Assembly (NCBI GenBank): GCA_002727195.1
Contig: PBWH01000031.1
Span: forward strand, 15,153-79,152
Reading direction: 5' to 3'
Source of the DNA: Gemmatimonadota bacterium
GTDB lineage: Bacteria > Latescibacterota > UBA2968
DNA: 64,000 nt
Each line of letters starts with the position of its first letter. The stretch's first letter is position 1. Below, piece after piece: positions 52,082 through 61,674 of the stretch. The translations under genes and the position numbers were made by a program. The notes under the pieces are model-generated. The model ran no database searches. It saw only the letters and a list, made by a program, of their open reading frames with translations, and had not been told where the DNA came from.

Positions 52082-53221
52082 ATGAAGATCGCAGCACTGA
52101 AGACGTTTATCAATTCGACCGGAAACACCTTCGTCAAGGTCGAGACGGACGACGGGTTCTACGGCATCGGTGAGGCCGGGCTGAAGCGGCGTGGTAGAGC
52201 GATCGGGGAAGTGGTGGCGGGATTCGAACCTGACCTGGTCGGGGCGGATCCTTTCCGCATCGAGCATCTGTGGCAGGTGATGTTCCGCGGCGGTTTTTTT
52301 CCTGGTGGTGTCGTTCAGTCGGCTGCTGTCAGCGCGGTCGACATCGCTTTGTGGGATCTGAAGGGTAAGGCGCTCGGTGTACCCGTATACGAACTCCTCG
52401 GTGGACTGACGAGAGACAAGGTTGCCTGCTACCCGCATATCGGGGAGCGGGACAACATCGAGAAGCTTGTCGAGAACTGCAAGCAGCGTCAGGCGGATGG
52501 CTGGTTGTTTGCCCGGTGGGGAATGAGCGATCCGACCGGCGACGGGAGTGTGTTCGAACCGATTCGGGCGATCAACCACGGAATCGCGCAGGTGAAGGCG
52601 GTGCGTGAGGCGTGTGGAGACGAATTCGGCATCTGCGTCGACGTTCACACCCGTCTAGATCCGGTGACGGCCATCCAGTTCTGCAAAGCGGTCGAGCCCT
52701 ATCGACCGTTCTTCATCGAGGATCCGATCAGAAGCGAGAGCACGCAGGCCTTGAGGATGGTCCGGCAGCAGACCTCCGTGCCGATCGCGGTCGGGGAGCA
52801 GTGGGACAGCAAGTGGGCTTTTCAACAGGTGATCGAGGAAGATTTGATGGACTACTGTCGGGTCGACCTCTGCATTGCGGGCGGCCTGACGGAGGCGAAG
52901 AAGATCGCGGGGTGGTGTGAGACACACTACATCCAACTGGCGCCTCACAATCCGCTTGGCCCGGTGTCGACCGCAGCCTGTCTGCATCTCTGTCTGTCTT
53001 CCTCACTTGTCGGTGTGCAGGAGTTGCCACGTATCCCTGGTACGACACTCACCGATGCGTTCCCGAAGCAGGTGCCGTATGAAGCGGGTCACCTGCTCGT
53101 GCCGGAAGGACCTGGGCTAGGGATCGAGTTTGACGAGTCTGCCTTTGAGGGGGCGGAGCCGTATGAGCCGGTGAAGGGGAGCGGGTTTACGCGGGATGAT
53201 GGGAGTTACACGAACTGGTAA
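52082..53221 (+). CDS. Enolase-superfamily dehydratase, D-galactonate dehydratase-like
   Basis: 379 residues. N-terminal cap (NTFVKVETDDGFYGIGEAGL), then barrel metals and bases in GICVDVHTRLDP (Asp, His), PFFIEDPIRSES (Glu), PIAVGEQWDSKW (Glu) and QLAPHNPLGP (His). The D-x-H plus H-N-P pattern is that of galactonate and related aldonate dehydratases. ATG 52082 follows GGAGGAT. The product would be a 2-keto-3-deoxy aldonate; the PfkB kinase two genes downstream could phosphorylate it. Several other acid sugars remain possible. Confidence 0.87.
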   Translation: MKIAALKTFINSTGNTFVKVETDDGFYGIGEAGLKRRGRAIGEVVAGFEPDLVGADPFRIEHLWQVMFRGGFFPGGVVQSAAVSAVDIALWDLKGKALGVPVYELLGGLTRDKVACYPHIGERDNIEKLVENCKQRQADGWLFARWGMSDPTGDGSVFEPIRAINHGIAQVKAVREACGDEFGICVDVHTRLDPVTAIQFCKAVEPYRPFFIEDPIRSESTQALRMVRQQTSVPIAVGEQWDSKWAFQQVIEEDLMDYCRVDLCIAGGLTEAKKIAGWCETHYIQLAPHNPLGPVSTAACLHLCLSSSLVGVQELPRIPGTTLTDAFPKQVPYEAGHLLVPEGPGLGIEFDESAFEGAEPYEPVKGSGFTRDDGSYTNW

Positions 53222-53231
53222 GGGCAACTTG

Positions 53232-53307
53232 GTCATCCTGAGCGCGAGTCGAAGGGCGGCCAGGTTGCTTACGACCGACACTTCGACTCGCGCTCAGGAT
53301 GATGGTG
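53232..53307. repeat. TCATCCTGAGCGCGAGTCGAAG inverted pair
   Basis: The element occurs at 53232-53255 and, inverted, at 53280-53303, forming a long stem with a 24-base loop just after the dehydratase stop. The right half is nearly identical to 45001-45037. It could also stop transcription. Confidence 0.75.
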
Positions 53308-53349
53308 CTCTAGGGCTGCTTTCACGGACAATCGGGTAATAGCTGCGGT

Positions 53350-54603
53350 ATGCCAATCAAACTAGGTGTCATCGGATGTGCGCGAATTCTGAACGCGCAT
53401 CTTCGCGGGTTCAAGATCCTTCAGGAAGCCGGGTTCGAAGATCTGTTCAAGATTACGGCCCTGTGCGCACGGAAAGAGGAGGATGCGCACAGGTTCAGGG
53501 TGCGTGGAGAAGGTCCGCCGCCACGACCTGATCCGATCGAGACGCCTGGGGATCCACTGAACGCGCCTCATGTGTATATCGACGATCTGCATCCGGGGTT
53601 CGAGGCGGCTGTTTACACGGACTACAGGGAGATGCTCGCCTCGGGCGATGTCGATGCGGTCGTGATCTACACGGGGCACGACAGCCACCACTCGATCGCG
53701 ATCGATGCGATGCGGGCGGGTAGGCACGCGGCGGTCGAGAAGGCGATGGCGATCTCGGTCAAGGCCGCGCAGGCGATGTGCGAAGTGGCGGATGGGACGG
53801 GGTGTGTCCTGTCGGTCGACGAGAACGTCCGCTTCAGTGCCGGTACCGTAGCCGGCCAGTGGGCGATCCAAAAGGGCCTGATCGGCGACATCCAGATGGT
53901 CTATCGAGGCGTTATCGGATTTCCCTCTCACCGACCGGATCTGGCGACGGCACGTACGGCGTGGCGACACTCGAAACTCGGGTCTGGTGGCGGAGTGTCG
54001 ATCGACCTGGGTGTTCACCTGTTCAACGGGATCCGGACGATGTGTGGACCGGTCACCAGCGTGAGCGCGACCTGGCAGGTCCTGGAGCCTAAACGCGTCT
54101 TGCTGACCGATGACAATTCCGCCGTCGCCGAAACGATTGACAACGAGGTGGATGACGCGTTCTTCGCGAACTTCAGGCTCGAGAGCGGGGGACAGGGGCA
54201 CGCCGCTGTTGCGCGAAGCACGCACGGCCGGCGGATCGTGGTTCCCGGCGGGACAAACATCTTCGGGACCGGTGGCGCGATCTCTGACGGCAACTATTAC
54301 TGCGACGACGGGAGCCAGGGGAGTGTGGTCGGTCGGTTCAAGGCTGAGGCCGCGGAGCAGTACGATAAGGCCTTCCCGAACGGGATCACGGACGCCTACG
54401 CCCTCGAACAACTCGATTTCCTTCAGGCGATCGACGAAGGCCGTACACCGACGATGAGTGGAGTAGAAGGCACGATTGACCTGGCCCTGAGCTACGCGAT
54501 CCTGGAGTCGGGGCTCCTCGGCCGTGAGGTGACTCTCGAGGAGATGCTGTCCGGCGAGGTCGACGGGTATCAGAAGGACATCAACGACCACTACGGGCTC
54601 TAG
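53350..54603 (+). CDS. Gfo/Idh/MocA family oxidoreductase
   Basis: 417 residues. Starts IKLGVIGCARILNAHLRGF (Rossmann loop). The usual EKP is EKA here (VEKAMAISVKAAQAM), and the C-terminal domain has GGGVSIDLGVHLFNGIRTM with the conserved Asp and His. Loss of the motif Pro may alter cofactor handling, but the rest is intact. ATG 53350 lacks a strong ribosome site. It probably acts on a sugar or cyclitol in the same pathway as the dehydratase upstream and the PfkB kinase downstream. Confidence 0.87.
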   Translation: MPIKLGVIGCARILNAHLRGFKILQEAGFEDLFKITALCARKEEDAHRFRVRGEGPPPRPDPIETPGDPLNAPHVYIDDLHPGFEAAVYTDYREMLASGDVDAVVIYTGHDSHHSIAIDAMRAGRHAAVEKAMAISVKAAQAMCEVADGTGCVLSVDENVRFSAGTVAGQWAIQKGLIGDIQMVYRGVIGFPSHRPDLATARTAWRHSKLGSGGGVSIDLGVHLFNGIRTMCGPVTSVSATWQVLEPKRVLLTDDNSAVAETIDNEVDDAFFANFRLESGGQGHAAVARSTHGRRIVVPGGTNIFGTGGAISDGNYYCDDGSQGSVVGRFKAEAAEQYDKAFPNGITDAYALEQLDFLQAIDEGRTPTMSGVEGTIDLALSYAILESGLLGREVTLEEMLSGEVDGYQKDINDHYGL

Positions 54604-54660
54604 ACCGATATTGCTGGTTTCGCCACCTCCATCTCGATCACCCGATAGAGGGCTCCCCCG

Positions 54661-55560
54661 GTGTCTATCCTAGTTGCAGGCAATGCCGTCCTTGACGTCC
54701 AACTGACCGTCGACGATGACCAGGGATTCGAAGATGGGTTCTCCGGAAGGAATGTAGGGTTCCTCAGTCAGCCGCCGAACGTTGTCCTGGGGGGGAACGG
54801 CGCTGCCACTGCCTACGCGCTTGGCCGAATGGGGATTCCCGTCACTCTGAATACCACTCTGGGTGAAGATCCTGCGGGGGATCTCATCCGGTCCTGGCTG
54901 ACTCAGGCAGAAGTATCTCTCGCCGCACCATCCTCCTCCTCCTCGGCCGTTCACGTGCTTCGCATCAGAGCCTCGGACGGCGCACGTTCCACTTCATTCT
55001 TTACAGGCAAGACGATCGACTGGTCGGTGGGCACCGATGGCCTGCAGAGCGGCTGGTTCTTCGCCGCCGGATACGGTGGGGTCGCTGCAGAAGACTTCGA
55101 CGCTCTGATACCCGTGCTCGAGCGAGTGCGAGCAAACCGGAATGCTGTCGTTTTCGACCCTGGCCCGTGGTTCGCAGCGAGTGTTTCGGTCAACGCCTTC
55201 CGTGAGGCCTTAAAGTTCGTCAACTGTCTTACGGGGACAGAGGAAGAACTCGAGACGTGGTCCTCGAAACAGGGTGCCGACGAACTGATCGACGATTACC
55301 TCGGCCTCGGTCCAGACCAGGTCATCGTCAAGCAGGGGAGCAGAGGAGCTTCGTTTGCGACCCGGGCTGGTGAGCGAGGACACGTCGCTGCTCAGCCGGT
55401 CGAGGCAGCACACGCGGTGGGGGCCGGGGATACGTTCAACGGTGCTCTGCTCGCCGGTCTGTATGAGGGCCGTGGCTTTGAAGCGTGCGTTGGGATGGGG
55501 GTGGCCAGAGCGACCACAGCCGTCGCGAGTGGAAGGGGTGTTCTGGGCGCCTTCGACTGA
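54661..55560 (+). CDS. PfkB-family carbohydrate kinase
   Basis: 299 residues. The GG motif is VVLGGNGAATAYALGRMGI (about 40-58) and the catalytic Asp lies in AVGAGDTFNGALLAGL near the C-terminus, with VIVKQGSRGA before it. The family includes 2-keto-3-deoxygluconate, ribo- and fructokinases. GTG 54661 has no good ribosome site. With the upstream dehydratase, a KDG-kinase-like role is possible but not shown. Confidence 0.87.
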   Translation: MSILVAGNAVLDVQLTVDDDQGFEDGFSGRNVGFLSQPPNVVLGGNGAATAYALGRMGIPVTLNTTLGEDPAGDLIRSWLTQAEVSLAAPSSSSSAVHVLRIRASDGARSTSFFTGKTIDWSVGTDGLQSGWFFAAGYGGVAAEDFDALIPVLERVRANRNAVVFDPGPWFAASVSVNAFREALKFVNCLTGTEEELETWSSKQGADELIDDYLGLGPDQVIVKQGSRGASFATRAGERGHVAAQPVEAAHAVGAGDTFNGALLAGLYEGRGFEACVGMGVARATTAVASGRGVLGAFD

Positions 55561-55577
55561 CGAAACGGCTATTCGCT

Positions 55578-55605
55578 TTGACACCCTATGTGCCGCCGTT
55601 ATATT
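55578..55605 (+). promoter_or_regulatory. Sigma-70-type promoter
   Basis: TTGACA (55578-55583), 16-base spacer, TATATT (55600-55605), placing a start near 55612, about 60 bases before the Gfo/Idh gene. The -10 is followed by GGGG as the 61698 promoter is by GG. Confidence 0.7.
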
Positions 55606-55670
55606 GGGGCCGCCTTTGAATCAATCGGAATAGACGCGCCTTTTCGGGCGCGGAACAGGAGGACAAACCG

Positions 55671-56837
55671 ATGGCCAAGCAGTTGAATGTTGCCCTGCTG
55701 GGATACCAGTTTATGGGCAAGGCCCACAGCAACGCCTTCCGTCAGGTCAACCGATTCTTCCCGGATCTGGATGTCGAACCTGTGCTCAAGTGTCTCGTCG
55801 GGCGGAACAAGGATGCGGTGACCGCCGCCGCCGCTGAATACGGCTTTGAAGAAGTCGACACGAACTGGAAGCGGGTGGTGAATCGACCTGACATCGATAT
55901 CGTCGATGTCTGTACGCCGGGAAAGCTGCACGCCCCGATGGTGATCGAGGCGCTGAACGCCGGGAAGCACGTGATTTGTGAGAAGCCGTTGACGAACACG
56001 CTGGCGGAATCGCGAGCGGTGCTGAAGGCGGCGAAGAAGTCACGAAAGAAGACTCTGACGGCCTACAACTATCGTCGCGTACCCGCTGTTGCGTTGGCGA
56101 AGCAGTTGATCGACGAAGGTCGGATCGGGCAGATCTACCACTGGCGGGCGGTGTATCTGCAGGACTGGATTATGGACCCGGATTTCCCGCTCGTCTGGCG
56201 TCTCAAGAAGAGCGAAGCCGGATCCGGTCCGCACGGTGATCTGAACGCGCACATCACGGACCTGGCGATGCACCTGGTTGGTGAGATTGATTCGGTCGTG
56301 GGAATGACTGAGACCTTCATCAAGGAGCGTCCGCTCGCCGACGCGATCGATGCCGGTCTGGGTGCGAAGGGTGGCTCGAAGAAGAAGGGGAAGGTGACCG
56401 TCGAGGATGCCTGCCTCTTCCTGGCCCGTTTCAAGAATGGCGCGCTGGGATCGTTCGAGGCGACGCGCTTCGCCAAGGGCCGACGGAACCACAATCGGTT
56501 CGAGATCAACGGGTCAAAGGGCAGCATCGTCTTCAATCTCGAGAAGATGAACGAACTCCAACTGTTCTCGGACGACGACGACAGTCACGTGCAGGGATTC
56601 CGCGAGATTATCGTCGGTGAAGGCGATCATCCCTATATGGGTGCCTGGTGGCCGCCGGGCCACATCATCGGTTGGGAGCACACCTTCACCCACGAGTTCC
56701 GCGATTTCCTCGAGGCCGTCGCGAAGAACCGGAAGGTGACGCCCGACTTCCAGGACGGTGCCCGTGTGCAGGCCGTGTTGGAAGCGGTGATGGGTTCAGC
56801 GAAGTCGAAGCGCTGGCAGAAAGTGGCGAAGATATAG
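55671..56837 (+). CDS. Gfo/Idh/MocA family oxidoreductase
   Basis: 388 residues. Rossmann start NVALLGYQFMGKAHSNAF, the canonical EKP (VICEKPLTNTLAES), and C-terminal HGDLNAHITDLAMHLVGEID with the Asp/His pair. ATG 55671 follows AGGAGG at 8 bases and a good promoter stands upstream. The following isomerase gene completes a pair commonly seen for inositol or 3-keto-sugar metabolism: one oxidises the ring, the other rearranges it. Substrate unknown. Confidence 0.9.
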   Translation: MAKQLNVALLGYQFMGKAHSNAFRQVNRFFPDLDVEPVLKCLVGRNKDAVTAAAAEYGFEEVDTNWKRVVNRPDIDIVDVCTPGKLHAPMVIEALNAGKHVICEKPLTNTLAESRAVLKAAKKSRKKTLTAYNYRRVPAVALAKQLIDEGRIGQIYHWRAVYLQDWIMDPDFPLVWRLKKSEAGSGPHGDLNAHITDLAMHLVGEIDSVVGMTETFIKERPLADAIDAGLGAKGGSKKKGKVTVEDACLFLARFKNGALGSFEATRFAKGRRNHNRFEINGSKGSIVFNLEKMNELQLFSDDDDSHVQGFREIIVGEGDHPYMGAWWPPGHIIGWEHTFTHEFRDFLEAVAKNRKVTPDFQDGARVQAVLEAVMGSAKSKRWQKVAKI

Positions 56838-56930
56838 ATGATGTGGAGATTGATGATGTGGAGATGTGTAAACCAGAGTCCAATCTCAACATCTCCACAT
56901 CTTCTTTCATCAATCCGAATGGTGAGGAAT
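56838..56930. repeat. GATGTGGAGAT inverted tandem repeat
   Basis: Tandem atgatgtggagattg / atgatgtggagatg on the left and the inverse ctcaacatctccacatcttc on the right. Together they can form a long stem between the Gfo/Idh stop and the ribosome site of the isomerase, possibly setting relative expression. Confidence 0.65.
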
Positions 56931-56934
56931 AGGG

Positions 56935-57936
56935 ATGAGTAATAGACCGTGTACATTGTTCACTGGCCAGTGGGCCGACTTGCCGCTTAAGGTGATGGCG
57001 GAGAAGGCGAGCGAGTGGGGATACGACGGTCTCGAGCTGGCTTGTTGGGGCGATCATTTCGACGTCCACAAGGCGGCGTCGAGTGACAAGTATTGCCGTG
57101 AGAAGAAGGACCTTTTGGAGCAGTATGGCCTGAAGTGCTGGTCGATCTCGAACCATCTGGCCGGTCAGGCGGTATGTGATCTGATCGACGAGCGGCACAA
57201 GCTGATCCTGCCGCCGAAGGTGTATGGGAACGGGAAGCCCGAACAGGTCCGTCGACGGGCTGCCAAAGAGATGATGGTGACTGCTGAGGCGGCCAAGGCG
57301 CTGGGTGTGAAAGTGGTGAACGGGTTTACGGGGTCGTCTATCTGGCACCTGCTCTACTCGTTCCCGCCCGTGATGCCCGAGCAGATTGACGCCGGATTCG
57401 ATGATTTCGCGGATCGGTGGAACCCGATTCTGGATGTGTTCAAGAAGAACCGCATTCGGTTCGCGCTCGAGGTGCACCCGACGGAGATCGCGTTCGACGT
57501 CTCTTCGGCGGCGCGTGCGATCAAGGCGCTGAAGGGGCGGAAGGAGTTCGGGTTCAACTACGACCCGAGCCATCTGGTCTACCAGAACGTGGATTACGTT
57601 GGCTTTATTCGAGAGTTTAGCAACCGGATCTATCACGTTCATATGAAGGACGCCTACCTGGATCCGAACCCGAAGCGGGCGGGCGTCTTCGGCGGACACA
57701 CAGAGTTTGGCGACCCTGACCGGTCCTGGGATTTCCGGTCGCTCGGTCGGGGCAGCGTGGATTTCGAGGAGATCATCCGCGCGCTGAACGATATCGGCTA
57801 CAAGGGACCGTTGTCGGTCGAGTGGGAAGACAGCGGGATGGATCGTGAGCACGGTGCAGAGGAGGCCTGTGTGTTCGTCAACCGCGTCGACTTCCCGCCT
57901 TCGGGGCGTGCGTTCGACGAGTCCTTCGCCGAGTAG
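56935..57936 (+). CDS. Sugar phosphate isomerase/epimerase (TIM barrel)
   Basis: 333 residues. Motifs: [32 protein letters not shown] (metal Glu and His), [17 protein letters not shown] (metal Asp/His), [11 protein letters not shown] (His) and [12 protein letters not shown] (Glu). ATG 56935 follows GAGGAATAGGG. It is the second gene of an operon with a Gfo/Idh dehydrogenase and is closed by a terminator 17 bases downstream. Likely a 3-keto or inosose-type isomerase/dehydratase. Confidence 0.88.
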   Translation: MSNRPCTLFTGQWADLPLKVMAEKASEWGYDGLELACWGDHFDVHKAASSDKYCREKKDLLEQYGLKCWSISNHLAGQAVCDLIDERHKLILPPKVYGNGKPEQVRRRAAKEMMVTAEAAKALGVKVVNGFTGSSIWHLLYSFPPVMPEQIDAGFDDFADRWNPILDVFKKNRIRFALEVHPTEIAFDVSSAARAIKALKGRKEFGFNYDPSHLVYQNVDYVGFIREFSNRIYHVHMKDAYLDPNPKRAGVFGGHTEFGDPDRSWDFRSLGRGSVDFEEIIRALNDIGYKGPLSVEWEDSGMDREHGAEEACVFVNRVDFPPSGRAFDESFAE

Positions 57937-57953
57937 GGTCAGCTGTTCGACTC

Positions 57954-57989
57954 GGGCGTCAGCAGGTTCTGCTGGCGCCCGTTTTTCTT
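57954..57989 (+). terminator. Intrinsic terminator
   Basis: Stem GGGCGTCAGCAG/CTGCTGGCGCCC (12 bp, one G/T), loop GTT, then gtttttctt. It ends the Gfo/Idh-isomerase operon. Confidence 0.9.
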
Positions 57990-57997
57990 AGAGGTCA

Positions 57998-59557
57998 ATG
58001 ATGGCACGTTTGCGATGGGTCATTCTCCTGGTTCTGACCGCGGCCTGCGGACAATCGTCCAACACCACACTTGTGTTCGGGCGTGGCGGGGACAGCGTGG
58101 GGCTCGATCCTGCCCTGGAGACGGACGGAGAGTCGTTCAAGGTTGCGGATAACATCTACGATACGCTGGTCCGATTCGCCGATGAATCGACCTCGCTGGA
58201 GCCGTCACTGGCCGAGTCCTGGACTGTTTCCGAAGACCGTCTGACGTGGACGTTCAAGCTCAGGTCGGGCGTCACCTTCCACGATGGAACGGCATTCAAC
58301 GCAGATGCCGTGGTCTTCTCACTCGGCAGACAATTCAAGGCGGACCATCCGTTCCACAAGGTAGAGGGTGCCTATCAGTACTGGAACAGTATGTCGATGT
58401 CAGAGATCGTGAAGGACGTCCGGGCAGTCGACGACCTGACCGTAGAGATCGAACTGTTCCGCCCGAATGCGCCGTTCCTGTCGAATCTGGCGATGAACTT
58501 CTCCGCGATCGTCAGCCCGACCGCCGTGCAGAAGCACGGTGACGACTACGCACGCAATCCTGTCGGGACCGGGCCCTTCAAGTTTGCCGAGTGGGTCAAG
58601 GACGATCGCGTCGTTCTGGTGCGGAATCCGGATTACTGGGACGGGGCACCGACTGTCGAGCGGCTCGTCTTCCGGAGTATCCCGGAGAATTCCGTCCGGC
58701 TGATCGCGCTGAGCCAGGGTGCGGTCCACGGGATGGATAACCTGGTGCCGGATTTCGTGTCCAACATTTCCGGAAACGCGAAGCTGAAACTGCTGAAGCA
58801 GCCCGGGATGAACGTGGGCTATCTGGCGATGAATATGGACAAGCAGCCGTTCCACGTCCTGAAAGTCCGGCGCGCGATCAACCACGCGATCAACAAGCAG
58901 GCGATGGTCGACAACCTGTATCAGGGGATGGCCCAGCCGGCCGTGAATCCAATTCCGCCGACGATGTGGAGTTATCACGAAGGGATCGTCGGGTATCACT
59001 ACGATCCGGCATTGGCGAAGCGATTGTTGGCCGAGGCGGGTTACCCGAACGGATTCAAGACGACGCTGTGGGCGATGCCGGTCCCGCGGCCGTATATGCC
59101 TCAGCCGTTAAAGATCGCCCAGGCGATTCAGGCGGACCTCCTGGCCGTCGGGATCGAGGCCGAGATCGTGACTTACGAGTGGGGGACCTACCTGGACAAG
59201 GTTCAGCGCGGTCAGCACGATATGGCACTTTTGGGGTGGACAGGAGACAACGGAGATCCCGATAATTTCCTGTATGTGCTGCTCGACAAGAGCGCGACCG
59301 CTTTTCCGGCGAACAACATCGCGTTCTACCGTAGCGAGGAACTCCACAAGGTGCTGGTGGACGCCCAGTTGGAGATCGACACGGCGAACCGCACGAACCT
59401 GTATCGTCGCGCACAGGAGATCGTCCATCAGGATGCACCCTGGGTTCCACTGGTTCACGCGACGCAGACCGCCGCGTTCAGCAGCTCCGTATCCGGCTTC
59501 AAGCTGCAGCCGACCGGGAGCAAGTATTTTCACAGGGTTCGTCTGAACGCGAACTGA
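57998..59557 (+). CDS. ABC transporter substrate-binding lipoprotein, peptide/oligosaccharide type (SBP family 5)
   Basis: 519 residues. Lipoprotein signal with lipobox LTAAC (Cys17), so it is anchored outside the inner membrane. Family 5 hallmarks: FGRGGDSVGLDPALETDGES, LAESWTVSEDRLTWTFKLRS, GVTFHDGTAFNADAVVFS, NPVGTGPFKFAEWV and VRRAINHAINKQAMVDNLYQ. ATG 57998 (or 58001) follows AGAGGT. Besides peptides, this class imports oligosaccharides and other solutes. Two permeases follow after a terminator, and no ATPase gene is in the window. Confidence 0.92.
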   Translation: MMARLRWVILLVLTAACGQSSNTTLVFGRGGDSVGLDPALETDGESFKVADNIYDTLVRFADESTSLEPSLAESWTVSEDRLTWTFKLRSGVTFHDGTAFNADAVVFSLGRQFKADHPFHKVEGAYQYWNSMSMSEIVKDVRAVDDLTVEIELFRPNAPFLSNLAMNFSAIVSPTAVQKHGDDYARNPVGTGPFKFAEWVKDDRVVLVRNPDYWDGAPTVERLVFRSIPENSVRLIALSQGAVHGMDNLVPDFVSNISGNAKLKLLKQPGMNVGYLAMNMDKQPFHVLKVRRAINHAINKQAMVDNLYQGMAQPAVNPIPPTMWSYHEGIVGYHYDPALAKRLLAEAGYPNGFKTTLWAMPVPRPYMPQPLKIAQAIQADLLAVGIEAEIVTYEWGTYLDKVQRGQHDMALLGWTGDNGDPDNFLYVLLDKSATAFPANNIAFYRSEELHKVLVDAQLEIDTANRTNLYRRAQEIVHQDAPWVPLVHATQTAAFSSSVSGFKLQPTGSKYFHRVRLNAN

Positions 59558-59580
59558 TCGAGAGATCAGGGAGGTGCTGA

Positions 59581-59610
59581 GGGCGGGCGCTAAAGGTGCC
59601 CGCCCTTTTG
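59581..59610 (+). terminator. Intrinsic terminator after the binding protein gene
   Basis: Stem GGGCGGGCGC/GTGCCCGCCC (one mismatch), loop taaag, T-run ttttgtttt. Partial termination here would give more binding protein than permease, as usual for ABC importers. Confidence 0.85.
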
Positions 59611-59640
59611 TTTTGGAGAGAACGTCAAGGGGGAGGGTGA

Positions 59641-59680
59641 GATGCTCTCCTCTCCCACTCGTAGGAGAGGGTGAGCATCT
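59641..59680. repeat. CTCTCCTCTCCCAC palindromic repeat
   Basis: gatgctctcctctcccactc with gtaggagagggtgagcatc forms an imperfect hairpin. The left half matches 26071-26090. Confidence 0.65.
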
Positions 59681-59774
59681 TTGTTGCCGCAACTGTATTT
59701 CCTGAACTCTGGCTTTACCACTGGCTTCTACCTGACCTCTAGCTAATGAAACACGCCTCAACACAAACAGCCTA

Positions 59775-60794
59775 ATGATTCGCTACCTCACACAACGTCT
59801 GGCGATGATGATTCCAACGCTACTCGGGATCTCGGTCGCCGTATTCCTGATGATCCAGCTGGTTCCCGGTGATCCGGCGCAGGTGATTCTGGGGGAACGC
59901 GCTACGCCGGAGAGCCTCAAGCTGCTGAGACAGGAGCTCGGGCTCGATCAGCCGGTCTATGTCCAGCTCGGCAGGTATCTCGGTGGGCTGTTGACGGGTG
60001 ATCTCGGGCGGTCGATCAAGTCGCACACGGCGGTAAGCGACGACCTATTGGCCCGGTTCCCGGCGACGTTCGAGCTCACGGTCGTCAGTATGTTGTTCGC
60101 CTGCGCCATCGGTGTATCGATCGGCGTCTTGTCTGCTGTCCGTCGGGGGACCGTCCTGGACGCGATAGGGATGACGGCTTCGTTAGCGGGTGTGTCGATG
60201 CCGATTTTCTGGCTCGGGCTGGTGATGATTATGACCTTTGCCGTTGATTTCGGTCTGTTCCCCGTTTCGGGGCGAACGAGCGCGTTTACTTACATCCCGA
60301 CCGTCACGGGGCTGCTGTTGGTCGATAGCTTGATCGCCGGAGATCTCGCTGCATTCGGGGACGTGCTCCACCATCTCGTGCTGCCGGGGATCACACTTGG
60401 GACCGTTCCGGCTGCCGTGATCGTTCGGATGACGCGGTCGAGCGTGCTCGAAGTGATCCAGGAAGACTACATCCGGACGGCGTCGGCCAAAGGACTGTCG
60501 GAGCGGATTGTGATCGTGCGTCACGCGCTGAGGAACGCGAGTATCCCCGTGGTGACCGTGGTCAGCCTTCAGTTCGGGTATCTACTGGGTGGGGCGGTGA
60601 TCACGGAGACGATCTTTGCCTGGCCGGGTGTCGGAAGGTGGTTGCTGCTGGCCGTTCACGCACGGGACTTCCCGGTGATCCAGGGGGGCGTGCTGGTTGT
60701 GGCGGTGACCTTCGTGATGATCAACCTGATGGCGGACATCGTCTACGCGTGGCTGGACCCGCGGATCAGCTATCAGTCGCGAGAACGGTCGTGA
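59775..60794 (+). CDS. ABC transporter permease, DppB type
   Basis: 339 residues. N-terminal helix (IPTLLGISVAVFLMIQLVPG), the DppB-specific periplasmic segment GLDQPVYVQLGRYLGGLLTG, six membrane helices and the cytoplasmic EAA loop (YIRTASAKGLSERIVIVRHA). It forms the channel with the next gene product. ATG 59775 has only a weak ribosome site. The last 4 bases overlap the next start (GTGA). Confidence 0.93.
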   Translation: MIRYLTQRLAMMIPTLLGISVAVFLMIQLVPGDPAQVILGERATPESLKLLRQELGLDQPVYVQLGRYLGGLLTGDLGRSIKSHTAVSDDLLARFPATFELTVVSMLFACAIGVSIGVLSAVRRGTVLDAIGMTASLAGVSMPIFWLGLVMIMTFAVDFGLFPVSGRTSAFTYIPTVTGLLLVDSLIAGDLAAFGDVLHHLVLPGITLGTVPAAVIVRMTRSSVLEVIQEDYIRTASAKGLSERIVIVRHALRNASIPVVTVVSLQFGYLLGGAVITETIFAWPGVGRWLLLAVHARDFPVIQGGVLVVAVTFVMINLMADIVYAWLDPRISYQSRERS

Positions 60795-61663
60795 GCGCGG
60801 CCACCGAATCGATTCGACCGTCGGCCAGTCTGTCCGCGATGGTGTGGCGCCGGTTCCTGTCGAATCGAGCGGCTGTTGTGGGCGGCGCGTTTATGGGGCT
60901 GTTCTTGCTGCTGGCCGCGCTGGCTCCGTGGGCGGCACCGTATGATCCGCTCGAACAGGATTTGTATAACCGGCTGTCTCCGCCGAGTATGACCCACCCG
61001 TTCGGGACCGATGACTTTGGCCGTGATATCCTCAGCCGCGTGATCTATGGGACACGGATCTCGCTCCGGATCGGAGTGGCGGCCGTGATGATCGCCCTGG
61101 TCGCCGGGACCGTGATCGGAATCGTCGCCGGATACTACGGTGGGGCGCTCGATCAGGTCTTGATGCGGCTGATGGACCTGATGCTGGCCTTTCCGAGTAT
61201 CCTGCTGGCGATCGGAATCGTGGCGATCCTGGGGCCCGGTCTCGACAACGCGATGATCGCGATTGGTGTCGTGGCCATCCCTCAGTATTCTCGGCTGATT
61301 CGTGCTTCCACGTTGACTGTCCGTGAAGCGGATTATGTCCAGGCCTTGAGAGCGCTGGGTGCGAAGGATCTGCGGATTCTGATGACAGCGGTCCTACCGA
61401 ACTGTCTCGCGCCGTTGATCGTGCAGTCGACCCTGAGCCTGGCGACTGCGATCCTCGATGCGGCGGGTCTCAGCTTTCTGGGCCTGGGTGCGCAGCCACC
61501 GATGCCGGAATGGGGTGCGATGCTGAGCGGGGGACGGGAGTTGATCCTGAGCGCGCCGTGGGTTTTGACCTACCCGGGCGTGGCTATTTTCGTCACGGTA
61601 CTTGCCTTCAATCTGCTGGGCGACGGCCTCCGGGACGCCTTCGATCCGAAGACAATTACATAA
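60791..61663 (+). CDS. ABC transporter permease, DppC type
   Basis: 290 residues. DppC features: HPFGTDDFGRDILSRVIYGT, RISLRIGVAAVMIAL, and the EAA loop DYVQALRALGAKDLRILMTA, ending GDGLRDAFDPK. GTG 60791 overlaps the DppB stop; the open frame to 60638 is out-of-frame DppB. The ATPases must be encoded elsewhere. It closes the transporter operon. Confidence 0.93.
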   Translation: MSAATESIRPSASLSAMVWRRFLSNRAAVVGGAFMGLFLLLAALAPWAAPYDPLEQDLYNRLSPPSMTHPFGTDDFGRDILSRVIYGTRISLRIGVAAVMIALVAGTVIGIVAGYYGGALDQVLMRLMDLMLAFPSILLAIGIVAILGPGLDNAMIAIGVVAIPQYSRLIRASTLTVREADYVQALRALGAKDLRILMTAVLPNCLAPLIVQSTLSLATAILDAAGLSFLGLGAQPPMPEWGAMLSGGRELILSAPWVLTYPGVAIFVTVLAFNLLGDGLRDAFDPKTIT

Positions 61664-61674
61664 TGGTCACGATG

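Noticed and set aside
52220-52230. GGATTCGAACC resembling an inverted tRNA T-arm
   Set aside because: It lies inside the dehydratase reading frame and no acceptor, D or anticodon arms can be built around it.
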